A program made the translations under genes and the position numbers. Below, piece by piece: positions 49,490 to 57,422 of a stretch of DNA of 64,000 bases; position 1 is the first letter of the stretch; every line of letters begins with the position of its first letter. This stretch comes from Candidatus Eisenbacteria bacterium (GTDB lineage Bacteria; Eisenbacteria; RBG-16-71-46; JACRLI01). Location of the stretch: positions 62,001 to 126,000 of the forward strand of contig JACRLI010000006.1 of assembly GCA_016235265.1 (NCBI GenBank), given 5' to 3'. The notes under the pieces were generated by a model that did not search any database, was not told the DNA's origin, and saw only the letters and a list, made by a program, of their open reading frames with translations.

Positions 49490-50248
49490 CTACTTGTACA
49501 GGTGCCGGATCTTGCCCCACGTGGTGCCCTGCACCGGCGTCACATCCGGGCAGCCCGGGCCGGTGGCGGACCAGGTCAGCCACTGGTAGCCGAGGTCGAA
49601 CGCGCAGTAGTCCTTGAGCGTGTTGCCGTCCACGATCACGATCTTGTTGCCCTGCTCGCCCGTGCCGCAGGGCAGCCGGTAGTTCGGGTTGATGCAGACG
49701 CCCGGCGTTGGGGCGACCGCGGACAGGTCAATGACCAGGCCGAACACGCCGTACTCGATGTTCGTGTCGCGGGCCCGGCCCGCGGCTCCCGCGGCGGAGT
49801 ACCAGAACGTGCCGACGTTGTGCGGAGTCACGCAGGCCGAGGTGCCGGTGAGGCCGTAGTAGAGGTCACCCGTCTGGCTGCTGGACAGCGACAGCGACGG
49901 AGACGCGAGCGCGATGCTCGGGAACACGGTGGCCGAGCCGGTGTTCCAGCCGCCCGCCTTCGGCGTATAGATGGCACCCTGCCACTCGAGGGGCAGGCCC
50001 GAGGCATCCATGGCGTTGGCAAGCAGCTGCACGTCGGCGCCGCGGAAGGTGTTCACGCCCTTGACCGTCACCAGCAGCTTCTGAGTTGCGGAAACCGAGG
50101 TCGAGTTGCGGTCCGTGGAGGCCAGCGTGTTGTTCGTCAGCCAGTAGATGCGGGCGGTGGCACCGGCGTTCTGCCCGGCGGACGCCATCCCGGCAAGCGT
50201 GGCGGTGAGCAGGGCCGCGCAAACTGCAGTGCGTAGCAAGTTCTTCAT
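49490..50248 (-). CDS. Secreted protein A of a tandem paralogue pair, with TWGKI C-terminal tag
   Basis: 252 residues. Signal peptide LLRTAVCAALLTATLAGMAS, mature start near AGQNAGATARIYWLTNNTLA. The body is predicted beta-rich with LLVTVKG, FRGADVQLLANAMD, IYTPKAGGWNTGS, VTPHNVGTFWYSAAGAAGRA and several conserved Cys. The tail is GTTWGKIRHLYK. It shares most of its length with protein B. The ATG at 50246-50248 has GGAGGA 10 nt upstream. The strand pattern of the first half faintly recalls cohesin domains, which is unproven. No known family recognised. Confidence 0.85.
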   Translation of the reverse strand: MKNLLRTAVCAALLTATLAGMASAGQNAGATARIYWLTNNTLASTDRNSTSVSATQKLLVTVKGVNTFRGADVQLLANAMDASGLPLEWQGAIYTPKAGGWNTGSATVFPSIALASPSLSLSSSQTGDLYYGLTGTSACVTPHNVGTFWYSAAGAAGRARDTNIEYGVFGLVIDLSAVAPTPGVCINPNYRLPCGTGEQGNKIVIVDGNTLKDYCAFDLGYQWLTWSATGPGCPDVTPVQGTTWGKIRHLYK

Positions 50249-50485
50249 GATGGTGAGTCCTCCTCGGGGATCCAACCCTGGGTCCCGACCGGAATACGAC
50301 AGCGACCGTAGCCTTGCGGGCTCTTCCGTGACACTACAGACGTAGGGTGGGACTGCCCGCGTAGAGCCGCAACTCAATGGGGATAAAAACACTTCCGGGC
50401 CCGGAGCGTCAAGGTGCGATTTTGACGGCCCCTGGCTCTGCTTCTCAGATCGGCCCGCCCGGAACGCGACTTAACGGTTATCTCG

Positions 50486-50551
50486 TTATCGGTACAGACT
50501 CCTGAGCCTGCCCCACGTGGCGCGCTCCACCGGGACGGGGGGGAGACTGGT
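50486..50551 (-). pseudogene. Relic of a third TWG-tagged protein (C-terminal tail only)
   Basis: On the minus strand the codons read PVERATWGRLRSLYR then TAA, matching the tail of proteins A and B. The frame is closed by a TGA 21 codons upstream of the stop, and no signal peptide or body can be found before it. I read it as the remaining 3' end of a decayed or deleted paralogue lying between A and B. Confidence 0.7.
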
Positions 50552-50635
50552 TCACATGAAGCGGGGCGTTGGCGGCCCGCGGCCGCGCGCAGCATGTCCT
50601 AAGTGTAAGGCCATCCGGCCGGATCGGCCCGGGAC

Positions 50636-50673
50636 AAAAAAAACCGCCGGGGCGACTGCTGCCGCCCCGGCGG
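50636..50673 (-). terminator. Intrinsic terminator of protein B gene
   Basis: An 11-bp perfect GC stem (CCGCCGGGGCG and its complement, loop of 8) followed on the minus strand by eight T residues. It lies 43 nt after the TAA of protein B. This is the clearest Rho-independent terminator in the window. Confidence 0.93.
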
Positions 50674-50715
50674 GTGCTGCGGGCGCACCGGAGTGCGCCG
50701 TGAAGCAGGCTGATC

Positions 50716-51471
50716 TTAGTGGTACAGGTGCTTGATCTTGCCCCAGGTCGTGCTGCTGGTCGGGGTCGAGCCCGGGCAGCCAGGAGCGCTGCCAGGAGCG
50801 CCGTAGGTCAGGTACTGGTAGCCGTTCTCGTAGGAGCAGAAGTCCTTCACGGTGGTGGCGTCAACCAGGACCATGACGTTGCCCTTCTCACCGGTGCCGC
50901 AGGGGAGACGGTAGTTCGGGTTGATGCACACCGGCACGGTCGGGTCAACGAGGGACAGGTCGATGACCAGACCGAACACGGCGTACTCGATGGCGATGTT
51001 ACGCGCACGGCCAGCCGCGCCGGCCGCCGAGTACCAGAAGGTACCGACGTTGTGCGGGGTCACGCACGGGTCGAGGTTGTAGTACAGGTCACCGGTCTGG
51101 CTGGTCGAAAGCGTCAGCGACGTGACGGCGGTGGCGATGTTCGGGAAGATGGCCGAGCTACCGGTGTTCCAGCCGCCGGCCTTCGGCGTGTAGATCGGGT
51201 CCTGCCAGAGCAGCGGCAGGCCGGAGCCGTCGAACGCGTTCGCGAGCAGCTGCACGTCCGCACCGCGGAACATGGCGCAGCCCTTGACCGTGACGAGCAG
51301 CTTCTGCGCGGCCGGGTTGCCCGCGATGTTGCGGGACGGGTTGGCCACGGTGTTGCTGGTCAGCCAGTAGATGCGAGCCAGGGCGCCAGCGTTCTGGCCG
51401 GCGGAGGCGACACAAGCGATCATGGTGAGCAGCATCGCCGCGACGATCGTAACCTTCAGGAGCTTAGTCAT
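50716..51471 (-). CDS. Secreted protein B of the tandem pair, with TWGKI C-terminal tag
   Basis: 251 residues. Signal peptide VTIVAAMLLTMIACVASA, mature start AGQNAGALARIYWLTSNTVA. Aligned with protein A it keeps FRGADVQLLANA, IYTPKAGGWNTGS, CVTPHNVGTFWYSAAGAAGR, VFGLVIDLS, VCINPNYRLPCGTGE and four or more Cys. The tail is STTWGKIKHLYH. GAGGAGGAA before the ATG is a near-perfect ribosome site, and its base composition is less GC-rich than that of A. With the intrinsic terminator behind it, this looks like a highly expressed secreted product. Function unknown. Confidence 0.88.
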   Translation of the reverse strand: MTKLLKVTIVAAMLLTMIACVASAGQNAGALARIYWLTSNTVANPSRNIAGNPAAQKLLVTVKGCAMFRGADVQLLANAFDGSGLPLLWQDPIYTPKAGGWNTGSSAIFPNIATAVTSLTLSTSQTGDLYYNLDPCVTPHNVGTFWYSAAGAAGRARNIAIEYAVFGLVIDLSLVDPTVPVCINPNYRLPCGTGEKGNVMVLVDATTVKDFCSYENGYQYLTYGAPGSAPGCPGSTPTSSTTWGKIKHLYH

Positions 51472-51666
51472 TGTTGCGGTTCCTCCTCAGGGGATCCCGA
51501 TGTCATTTCTCAGGGGCGGTAACAACCACTTCAGTTCGAGTACCGGTCTGTGGTCGGCCTCACCCCCCTCTGGTGCGTTCATCGCTTCGTCCAGTCGTCC
51601 CGGACCCCGAAGCACCGGGTGCGGCCGAATCCAGGACGCGCCCTTGGGGGCACTACGAACGCGGAA

Positions 51667-52251
51667 CTACGGACAGTACGGGGCCGGCGAGCCGGTCTGG
51701 TTGGCCGTGAAGATGGCCAGGTCCGACACGTCCACGAGGCCGTCGCAGTTCATGTCCGGGTCGTTGATGAACGAGATCTGGTCGAACGTGAAGATGGCCA
51801 GGTCCGACACGTCAACCGCGGCGTCGCCGTTGAGGTCGTCCGTGGAGGTCCCGCCGACGGTGCAGATCTGCACGCCGTCCGCGTACACCTTGACCGAGCC
51901 CACGCCCGCGCCCCAACCACGGAACGAGAACGAGACCGTGCCCGAAAGGTTGGTCGTGCCGGCGACCGTCTGGCCGACCGCGGTGAAGCCGGGCTCCTGG
52001 CTGGAGCACAGCGTTACCGGCAGGGTACCGAAGTCAACGACCACGTTGCTGCCGTTGATCGGGTTGTTGAACTGGTCATTGACGACCACGGTGAACAGCA
52101 GGCCGGGGTCACCGTTGGCGCCGTACGGGCTGAGCACGATACAGGTGCCGCAGGAGGAGAAGGTCGGGTCCGGGACCACAGCGAAGGCCGCGGAAGCAAC
52201 CATCATCGCCCCGAGAGCAACCAGTAGTGCGATCCTGACGAACTTGGACAT
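51667..52251 (-). CDS. Secreted protein with Ig-like domain and two dockerin-type repeats
   Basis: 194 residues. Signal peptide IALLVALGAMMVASAAFA. Residues 27-130 look like a bacterial Ig-like (Big_1) domain (FTVVVNDQFNNPINGSNVVV, TTNLSGTVSFSF). Two Ca2+-loop dockerin-like repeats follow: DLNGDAAVDVSDLAIF (139-154) and DMNCDGLVDVSDLAIF (166-181). The ATG has GGAGGT 6 nt upstream. Dockerin repeats normally bind cohesin domains on partner proteins. It is in the same orientation just before protein B and lies behind the strongest promoter of the window. Confidence 0.85.
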   Translation of the reverse strand: MSKFVRIALLVALGAMMVASAAFAVVPDPTFSSCGTCIVLSPYGANGDPGLLFTVVVNDQFNNPINGSNVVVDFGTLPVTLCSSQEPGFTAVGQTVAGTTNLSGTVSFSFRGWGAGVGSVKVYADGVQICTVGGTSTDDLNGDAAVDVSDLAIFTFDQISFINDPDMNCDGLVDVSDLAIFTANQTGSPAPYCP

Positions 52252-52327
52252 CGATGCACCTCCAAAGTTGGATAGAACCTAGTTTCCCCGCGGATTCACT
52301 GGCACTGTGTTGCTCGGGAGCGGCCTG

Positions 52328-52337
52328 CACCTCCTTT
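52328..52337 (-). promoter_or_regulatory. Orphan Shine-Dalgarno in the dockerin-gene leader
   Basis: AAAGGAGGTG on the minus strand, nearly perfect anti-16S match, about 80 nt before the dockerin ATG, with no convincing reading frame behind it. Small hairpins (CTTCG/GAAG type, 52338-52362) stand directly upstream of it. Confidence 0.4.
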
Positions 52338-52417
52338 CGAACGATTCGTCTTCGTGCGAAGAGAGATAACTTGATGACCCGTAATCCGAGTCCAGCTCCA
52401 TTCAAATCGACGTAGGA

Positions 52418-52461
52418 ATTATAGCAGACAACGGTTTAGCTGTCAATTACAAAGCTGTCAA
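52418..52461 (-). promoter_or_regulatory. Perfect consensus promoter with duplicated -35 box
   Basis: Minus-strand TTGACA (52441-52446), 17 nt, TATAAT (52418-52423). A second TTGACA is at 52456-52461, part of a direct repeat of GTAATTGACAGCT. Start near 52411, so a leader of about 160 nt. All twelve hexamer bases match sigma70 consensus, implying very strong transcription of the dockerin gene and perhaps protein B. Confidence 0.9.
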
Positions 52462-52581
52462 TTACGGGGTTCCCTACCCGGGCCCCTCCAGGCCCGAACC
52501 CCCCTCCGACTCCCTGCAAGACCTGCAACTTCCATTCGACAAGAACGTTAGCACGGTTTTCATAATGAGTCAAGATGAAAA

Positions 52582-52657
52582 TGGGCGAAACAGGATTTGA
52601 ACCTGTGACCCCTTGCTTGTAAGGCAAGTGCTCTGAACCAGACTGAGCTATTCGCCC
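52582..52657 (-). tRNA. tRNA-Val (anticodon TAC)
   Basis: A 76-nt cloverleaf. Acceptor GGGCGAA pairs with TTCGCCC, D-arm GCTC/GAGC, anticodon stem CTTGC/GCAAG with loop CTTACAA giving anticodon TAC, T-arm ACAGG-TTCAAAT-CCTGT, discriminator A. The 3' CCA is not encoded. Confidence 0.95.
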
Positions 52658-52676
52658 ACAAGTAGCAGTCATGGAA

Positions 52677-52910
52677 TCACTTCACCATGATGGCTACCGG
52701 GAAAAGCACCAGGTAGCCTACCACGAGCAGGACCGAAGCCACATCCAGCTGCTTCGCGCCCAGAAGCACGTAGCCCAGGATCACGACGCCGGCAGCCAAG
52801 CCCATTAGATACAAGTTCTTGCGGGAGAATTCCAGCGACGGCTTGTGGAACTCGCCGGACTTCTCCTTGCGGGCCCGCCGCGGGGCTGCACTGGTCTTCA
52901 GATCGGCCAT
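52677..52910 (-). CDS. DUF3098-like small membrane protein
   Basis: 77 residues. A basic N-terminus is followed by LEFSRKNLYLMGLAAGVVIL and two TM helices (about 33-50 and 58-75). The FSRKNLYLM...G motif and layout resemble DUF3098, a two-helix family common in Bacteroidetes and relatives. Function unknown. It starts just after larE. Confidence 0.6.
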   Translation of the reverse strand: MADLKTSAAPRRARKEKSGEFHKPSLEFSRKNLYLMGLAAGVVILGYVLLGAKQLDVASVLLVVGYLVLFPVAIMVK

Positions 52911-52917
52911 GACTCCC

Positions 52918-53739
52918 TCAACTCCTTGTGGATTTTTCAGTTAGGCTACCGGAACGGAAGCCTTCGAGGTCCAGCGAGACGTACCGGAAGCCCAGCGACC
53001 GCAACTCCGCAATCAGAGAGGTGCGCACGCCGGCGTCCAGGATACGGGCCCAGTCCTTCGGGTGAAGCTCCAGCCGGGCGATGTCGCCGTGGTGTCGCAC
53101 CCGAAATTCCTCCAGGCCCAGGGCTGCCAGGCGGGCCTCCGCCTGCTCGATGGCCCCCAGCTTGTCCACGGTCACCTCCGCGAAGTGCGGGATACGCGAA
53201 CTGAGACAAGGAGAGGCAGGTTTGCTCCATGTGCATATGCCCCAGGCCCGGGAAAGTTCCCGGATTCCTTCCTTGCCCAGCCCGACTTCCAACAGCGGGC
53301 TGCGCACTCCCAGCTCGCGCGCGGCCTGCCTACCGGGGCGCACGTCGTGGCGGTCGTCGGCGTTGGTGCCGTCGAGGATCACCGGGCGGTCGTGCGTCTC
53401 CGAATAACGGGAAAGCAGGGTGAACAACTCGGTCTTGCAATGATAGCAGCGGTCGGGCCCGTTGAGCCGGTAGCCCTCCCGGTCCAGCTCGTGGGTCTGC
53501 ATGGTTTCCACCCGCGCGCCCACGTCGCGGCCCACCTTCAGCGCCGCTTCCAGCTCCCGCGCAGGCAGCGAGGGCGAAACTCCGATCACCCCCACGGCCT
53601 TTTCCGGTCCCAGCGCCCGCACCGCCGCGGCCAGCACCAGGGTGCTGTCCACCCCGCCGGAGAAGGCCACCGCCACCCGTTCCAGCCCGGCGATGTGCTC
53701 GACCAGCCGACGGCCCTGCAGTTCCAGCTCCGGGCTCAC
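52918..53739 (-). CDS. larE: ATP-dependent sacrificial sulfur transferase LarE
   Basis: 273 residues, PP-loop ATPase with FSGGVDSTL (26-34). Cys178 in KPASPCLSSRIP corresponds to the sulfur-donating Cys of LarE in the nickel-pincer cofactor pathway of lactate racemase. LarB and LarC are not in this window, so another sulfur acceptor is possible. GTG start overlaps the mltG stop as GTGA. Confidence 0.92.
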   Translation of the reverse strand: MSPELELQGRRLVEHIAGLERVAVAFSGGVDSTLVLAAAVRALGPEKAVGVIGVSPSLPARELEAALKVGRDVGARVETMQTHELDREGYRLNGPDRCYHCKTELFTLLSRYSETHDRPVILDGTNADDRHDVRPGRQAARELGVRSPLLEVGLGKEGIRELSRAWGICTWSKPASPCLSSRIPHFAEVTVDKLGAIEQAEARLAALGLEEFRVRHHGDIARLELHPKDWARILDAGVRTSLIAELRSLGFRYVSLDLEGFRSGSLTEKSTRS

Positions 53740-54794
53740 CTGGGAGCCTCCACGCGCACCGCGGTGGAGGAGGCCGAGCGGATGCGCGCGATGGCCCGGG
53801 CGTGCTCCTTCATGCTGGAGGAGAACTGGTGGGTGCCGTCGCCCCGGGACACGAAGAACAGGGCGTCGCTGCCCCCGGCCGGGTTCAACGCGGCGTGCAG
53901 CGCGGCCCGCCCGGGGCTGCAGATGGGCCCGGGGGGCAGCCCGTAGTTGCGGTAGGTGTTGTACGGCGAGTCCAGCTCCAGGTTGCGATAGAAGATCCGC
54001 TCCGGACGGCCGCCCATGGCGTAGGCCACGGTGGGGTCGGCCTGCAGCCGCATGCCCTGTTTCAGGCGGTTGTAGTAGACGGCCGCGATGCGCGACCTCT
54101 CGTGCGGATCCTGCGCCTCGGCCTCCACGATGGAGGCCATGGTGACGATCTCGTGGGCGGTGTAGGGCGGCGGGCTGGAGGCGGCGCTCATCTCCTCGCG
54201 CAGCACGCGCATGCCGTGGGCCACCATCAGGCGCGCCACGTCCTCGGCCCGCGAGCCGCGCAGCACCGAGTAGGTCTCCGGGAACAGGTAGCCTTCGAGC
54301 CCCGAGGCCTTCACCCCCATGCGGGCGGCGAAGGAGGGGTTGCGCACCGCGCGCAGGAACGCCGCGGTGTCCACGCCGGAGTGGTCGAACAGCACCCGGG
54401 CGATCTCGCGCGCCGTGAGCCCCTCGGGGATGGTCACCTGGTCCAGGCTGCTCATCCCCCGCTGCAGCAGCGAGAGCAGCTCCAGCGCCGGGGTGCCCGG
54501 GCGCACCGCGTACTCGCCCGCCTTGATGCGGCGGTCGGTGCCGGTGGCGCGCCCCAGCAGCGTGAACAGGAAGGGGTTGCGCACCAGCCCGCTGTCGGCC
54601 AGCTCCGCGGCCACCACGCTCAGCCGGGCGCCGCGGACCACGTCGAAGTACACCGGGGCGCCCGCCGGGGCGCCCGTGCCGGTGCCCGCCGGCGGCGGTG
54701 TGAGCTCGTGCACCACGTACGCGCCGGCCAGGAACAGCAGGACCACCAGGGTCCCCGGTCCCATCCAGCGGGAGCGTCGCACCAGCTTGCGCAT
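53736..54794 (-). CDS. mltG: Endolytic murein transglycosylase MltG
   Basis: 352 residues. One TM helix (12-30), a LysM-like domain, and the YceG catalytic domain with the conserved Glu in TMASIVEAEAQ, then AAVYYNRLKQGMRLQADPTV and SPYNTYRNYGLPPGPICSPG. It cuts nascent peptidoglycan strands and sets glycan length. Co-occurrence with ruvX upstream is a usual bacterial arrangement. Confidence 0.95.
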   Translation of the reverse strand: MRKLVRRSRWMGPGTLVVLLFLAGAYVVHELTPPPAGTGTGAPAGAPVYFDVVRGARLSVVAAELADSGLVRNPFLFTLLGRATGTDRRIKAGEYAVRPGTPALELLSLLQRGMSSLDQVTIPEGLTAREIARVLFDHSGVDTAAFLRAVRNPSFAARMGVKASGLEGYLFPETYSVLRGSRAEDVARLMVAHGMRVLREEMSAASSPPPYTAHEIVTMASIVEAEAQDPHERSRIAAVYYNRLKQGMRLQADPTVAYAMGGRPERIFYRNLELDSPYNTYRNYGLPPGPICSPGRAALHAALNPAGGSDALFFVSRGDGTHQFSSSMKEHARAIARIRSASSTAVRVEAPR

Positions 54795-54852
54795 GAGCTG
54801 AGGTCCTTTCCGGGTTCCACCCGGGGCGTCAACGGGATCGGTCCGGGCCGTT

Positions 54853-55416
54853 TCAGGGCCCGCCGGAAGGCCAGGCCCCCGGCCGGGAGTCCAGGTACGA
54901 CTGCAGCAGCAGCGTGGCGGCCACCTCGTCCACGCGGCCCTTCTCCCCGCGGACCTTGTCCGCCCGGGCCTTCCCTGCGCGGCCCCTGCCGGCGCGGCCT
55001 GAGTCGGCCCGGCCCCGGTCGGCGCGGTCCCTGTCGGCCCGGCCCCGCTCGGCGCGGCCGCCGGGCCCGCGCCGGGCGCCCATCTCGTCCAGCGCCCGCT
55101 GCGACTGGGCGGAAGTCAGCCGCTCGTCCCAGGTGCGCACCGGGCCGCCGAAGGCGGCCTTCAGCAGCTCCACGAATGCCTCGGTGGCGCGGGCCTGCTC
55201 CCCCACCTCGCCGGAAAGCAGCAGCGGCATGCCCACCACGATCTCGGCCGCCTCCCGCTCGGCCGCCAGCGCGGCCACCCTGCGGGCGGCCTCGGCGGCG
55301 GTGCGGGCCTCCACCACCCCCGCGGGAAACGCGATCCGGCCGGTGGGGTCGCTGACCGCCACCCCGGTGCGCCGCTCGCCGTAGTCACAGCCGAGGATGC
55401 GGGTGGGCCCGCTCAA
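54853..55416 (-). CDS. ruvX: RuvX/YqgF Holliday-junction-resolvase-like nuclease with basic insert
   Basis: 187 residues against the usual 135-150. RNase H-like fold with LGCDYGERRTGVAVSD (first Asp), IVVGMPLLLSGE, WDERLTSAQSQ (second Glu) and the final Asp in VDEVAATLLLQSYLDS. Between the second and last motifs is a 45-residue insert of Arg-Ala-Asp/Gly pentads such as GRADRDRADRGRADSGR. Starts at TTG within an overlap with the RsbW-like stop. Role in 16S pre-rRNA 5' maturation is known for the family. Confidence 0.9.
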   Translation of the reverse strand: MSGPTRILGCDYGERRTGVAVSDPTGRIAFPAGVVEARTAAEAARRVAALAAEREAAEIVVGMPLLLSGEVGEQARATEAFVELLKAAFGGPVRTWDERLTSAQSQRALDEMGARRGPGGRAERGRADRDRADRGRADSGRAGRGRAGKARADKVRGEKGRVDEVAATLLLQSYLDSRPGAWPSGGP

Positions 55417-55841
55417 GCGCCGTTGGCCTTCCGGTTCATCTGGAGCCGCACCGAGGTGCCCCGCTCGCGGCCGAAGGTGAAGTCCACCTTGTCCATGAGG
55501 GAGCGCATGATGAAGATGCCGCGTCCGCGGCTGTTGTAGAGGTGGTCCAGGTCGGCCGCGTGATCGTCAATGCTGCCCAGGTCGAACCCGTTGCCCTGGT
55601 CCTCGACGGTCATGTACAGCGCGCCTTCCCCGGACTCCAGGGTGACCCGCACGGGGGCGGCCCCGGGGCTGTTCCCGTGCTGGATGGCGTTGGTCCCGGC
55701 CTCGACCAGGGCGGTGGAGGCGGCGAAGATCTCCTCGTCGTTGAGCTCCAGGGGGCCCTGCAGACCCTCCAGCACCTTCGCCAGCACGCCCAGGTACTCG
55801 AGGCGGCTGGGGATCACCAGCTCCAGCAGTTTTTCTTTCAT
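55413..55841 (-). CDS. RsbW-like serine/threonine kinase (anti-sigma GHKL ATPase)
   Basis: 142 residues. GHKL boxes are VEAGTNAIQHG (N-box), MTVEDQGNGFDLG (G1) and RGRGIFIMRSLMD (G2). Such single-domain proteins bind ATP and phosphorylate an anti-sigma antagonist or hold a sigma factor; no partner is visible here. The ATG at 55839-55841 was chosen, because the longer frame adds only shadow sequence. Confidence 0.85.
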   Translation of the reverse strand: MKEKLLELVIPSRLEYLGVLAKVLEGLQGPLELNDEEIFAASTALVEAGTNAIQHGNSPGAAPVRVTLESGEGALYMTVEDQGNGFDLGSIDDHAADLDHLYNSRGRGIFIMRSLMDKVDFTFGRERGTSVRLQMNRKANGA

Positions 55842-55860
55842 GTGTCCGCGCGATGGCGCC

Positions 55861-56826
55861 TCATCTGGCCGGCAACAGGGCCCGGAAGGCGGTGCGCAGC
55901 ACCTCCAGGTCCGCGGGAAGCGGGGACTCGAACTCCAGCATACCATCCCCGAGCGGGTGCTGAAACCTCAGCCGCATGGCGTGCAGCGCCTGTCGGCCCA
56001 GCCGCTTCGCCGCCGCCGTGAGCACCGGTCGGAGGGCCAGCGGCACCCCGGCCGCGCGGGGCTCCACCCCGCCGTAGGTGGGATCGCCCACCACCGGGTG
56101 ACGGATGTGGGCCAGGTGCACGCGGATCTGGTGCGTGCGGCCCGTGCCCAGGGCCAATTCCAGTTCGGATGCGAAGCCGTACGCCTCGGTCCGCCGAAAC
56201 CGGGTCGAAGCGGTCCGCCCGGTGGACACCACCGCCATGCGCACCCGGGAGCGGGGGTCGCGCCCCATGGGCTCGTCCACCTGGCCGGTTTCCCCGGGAT
56301 CGCCCCACACCATGCCCCAGTAGCGGCGCTCCACCCGGCGCTCGGCCAGGGCCCGGCTCAGGGCTCGGTGGGTGCGCTCGGTGCGCGCCACCAGCATCAG
56401 CCCCGAGGTGTCCTTGTCCAGGCGGTGCACGATGCCCGGCCGGTCGGCCCCACCGGCCACCGGCAGGTCCTTGAATCGGTGCGCCAGCGCGTTGGCCAGC
56501 GTGCCGCCGCGGCGCCCCGCGCCGGGGTGCACCACCAGCCCGGCGGGCTTGTCCACCACCAGCAGTTCCTCGTCCTCGTAGACCACCGCGAGGTCCATGG
56601 CCTCGGGCTCGATGGTGCCGCCGACGACCTCGGGCTCCTCCGCCTCCACCACCTGGCCGGCCTTGAGCCGGAGGCCCGCCATGGCCGGACGACCGTCCAC
56701 GCTCACCCCGCCGGCGTCAATCACCAGCTGCCAGCGCGAGCGCGAGTGGGCCGGCAGGGCCTCGGCCAGGAAGCGGTCGAGCCGCTGGCCGCTAAGCTCC
56801 GCTTCCACCGGCAGGCGGTGACGCAC
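55861..56826 (-). CDS. rluD: RluD-family 23S rRNA pseudouridine synthase
   Basis: 321 residues: an S4 domain (about 10-70, SGQRLDRFLAEALP) and the RluA/D catalytic domain with HRLDKDTSGLMLV, RTHQIRVHLAHI and VGDPTYGG. The Asp in HRLDKDTSG is catalytic. GTG at 56824-56826 with an AGGGGAGGTG site just before it decides the start; an upstream ATG at 56976 would overlap the lspA coding sequence by 185 bp. Specific target (likely helix 69) is inferred from the family. Confidence 0.92.
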   Translation of the reverse strand: MRHRLPVEAELSGQRLDRFLAEALPAHSRSRWQLVIDAGGVSVDGRPAMAGLRLKAGQVVEAEEPEVVGGTIEPEAMDLAVVYEDEELLVVDKPAGLVVHPGAGRRGGTLANALAHRFKDLPVAGGADRPGIVHRLDKDTSGLMLVARTERTHRALSRALAERRVERRYWGMVWGDPGETGQVDEPMGRDPRSRVRMAVVSTGRTASTRFRRTEAYGFASELELALGTGRTHQIRVHLAHIRHPVVGDPTYGGVEPRAAGVPLALRPVLTAAAKRLGRQALHAMRLRFQHPLGDGMLEFESPLPADLEVLRTAFRALLPAR

Positions 56827-57415
56827 CGGGCACCTCCCCTGGGCGATCCGCGGGAGGCGGAGCGCCACTTCCGCCGGTCCCGGCTGCCGGATGCGGACCA
56901 CCGGCTTCGCCCGTCCCGGCCGCCGGGCCCGCTCCGGGGCCTGCGACCGGCAGGGCCGGCTCATGGTGACTGCCACGCCGCCACGTCTCGATGGCCAGCA
57001 GCGCCACGCCCACCGAGACCGCCGAGTCGGCCACGTTGAACACCGCGAAGTGGTAGCTCCCGAAGATGAATTCGAGAAAATCCACCACCTCGCGGTAGCG
57101 GATCCGGTCGTACACGTTGCCCAGCGCCCCGCCCAGCACCAGCCCCAGCGCCAGCGAGCGGAACCGCTCCCGGCGGGGGCTGCGCAGGTACAGCGCCAGC
57201 ACCAGCACGATGGCCAGCAGGGAGATCCACAGGAACACGCGGTGGTTGCCGGCGAACAGCCCGAAGGCCGCCCCGGTGTTGCGCACCGACGTGATGTGGA
57301 AGAAGTTCCGGATCACCGGGATGGACTCGCCGGGCATCATGGAGTGCATCACGCGCAGCTTGGTGAGGCGGTCCACGACGAACACCAGGACCGCCGGCAG
57401 CCAGAAGAAGAGCAT
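56792..57415 (-). CDS. lspA: Lipoprotein signal peptidase LspA
   Basis: 207 residues. Four TM helices and the aspartate dyad (GNVYDRIRYREVVDF and FNVADSAVSVG) of signal peptidase II. RNFFHITSVRNTGAAFGLFA is typical. The enzyme body ends at about residue 150. A further 55 residues of Gly/Ala/Pro-rich sequence follow and overlap the start of rluD by 35 bp, which suggests the tail arose by stop-codon loss. It would cleave the lipoprotein signals seen elsewhere in this window. Confidence 0.93.
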   Translation of the reverse strand: MLFFWLPAVLVFVVDRLTKLRVMHSMMPGESIPVIRNFFHITSVRNTGAAFGLFAGNHRVFLWISLLAIVLVLALYLRSPRRERFRSLALGLVLGGALGNVYDRIRYREVVDFLEFIFGSYHFAVFNVADSAVSVGVALLAIETWRRGSHHEPALPVAGPGAGPAAGTGEAGGPHPAAGTGGSGAPPPADRPGEVPGASPPAGGSGA

Positions 57416-57422
57416 CGTCCCG

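Noticed and set aside
50374..50595. Small frame covering the relic region on the minus strand
   Set aside because: It is in a different frame from the TWG tail and has low-complexity content; the relic reading explains the conserved tail better.
56827..56976. Longer rluD start at an upstream ATG
   Set aside because: It would lie inside lspA coding sequence, whereas the GTG at 56824-56826 has a strong ribosome site and matches the S4-domain start.
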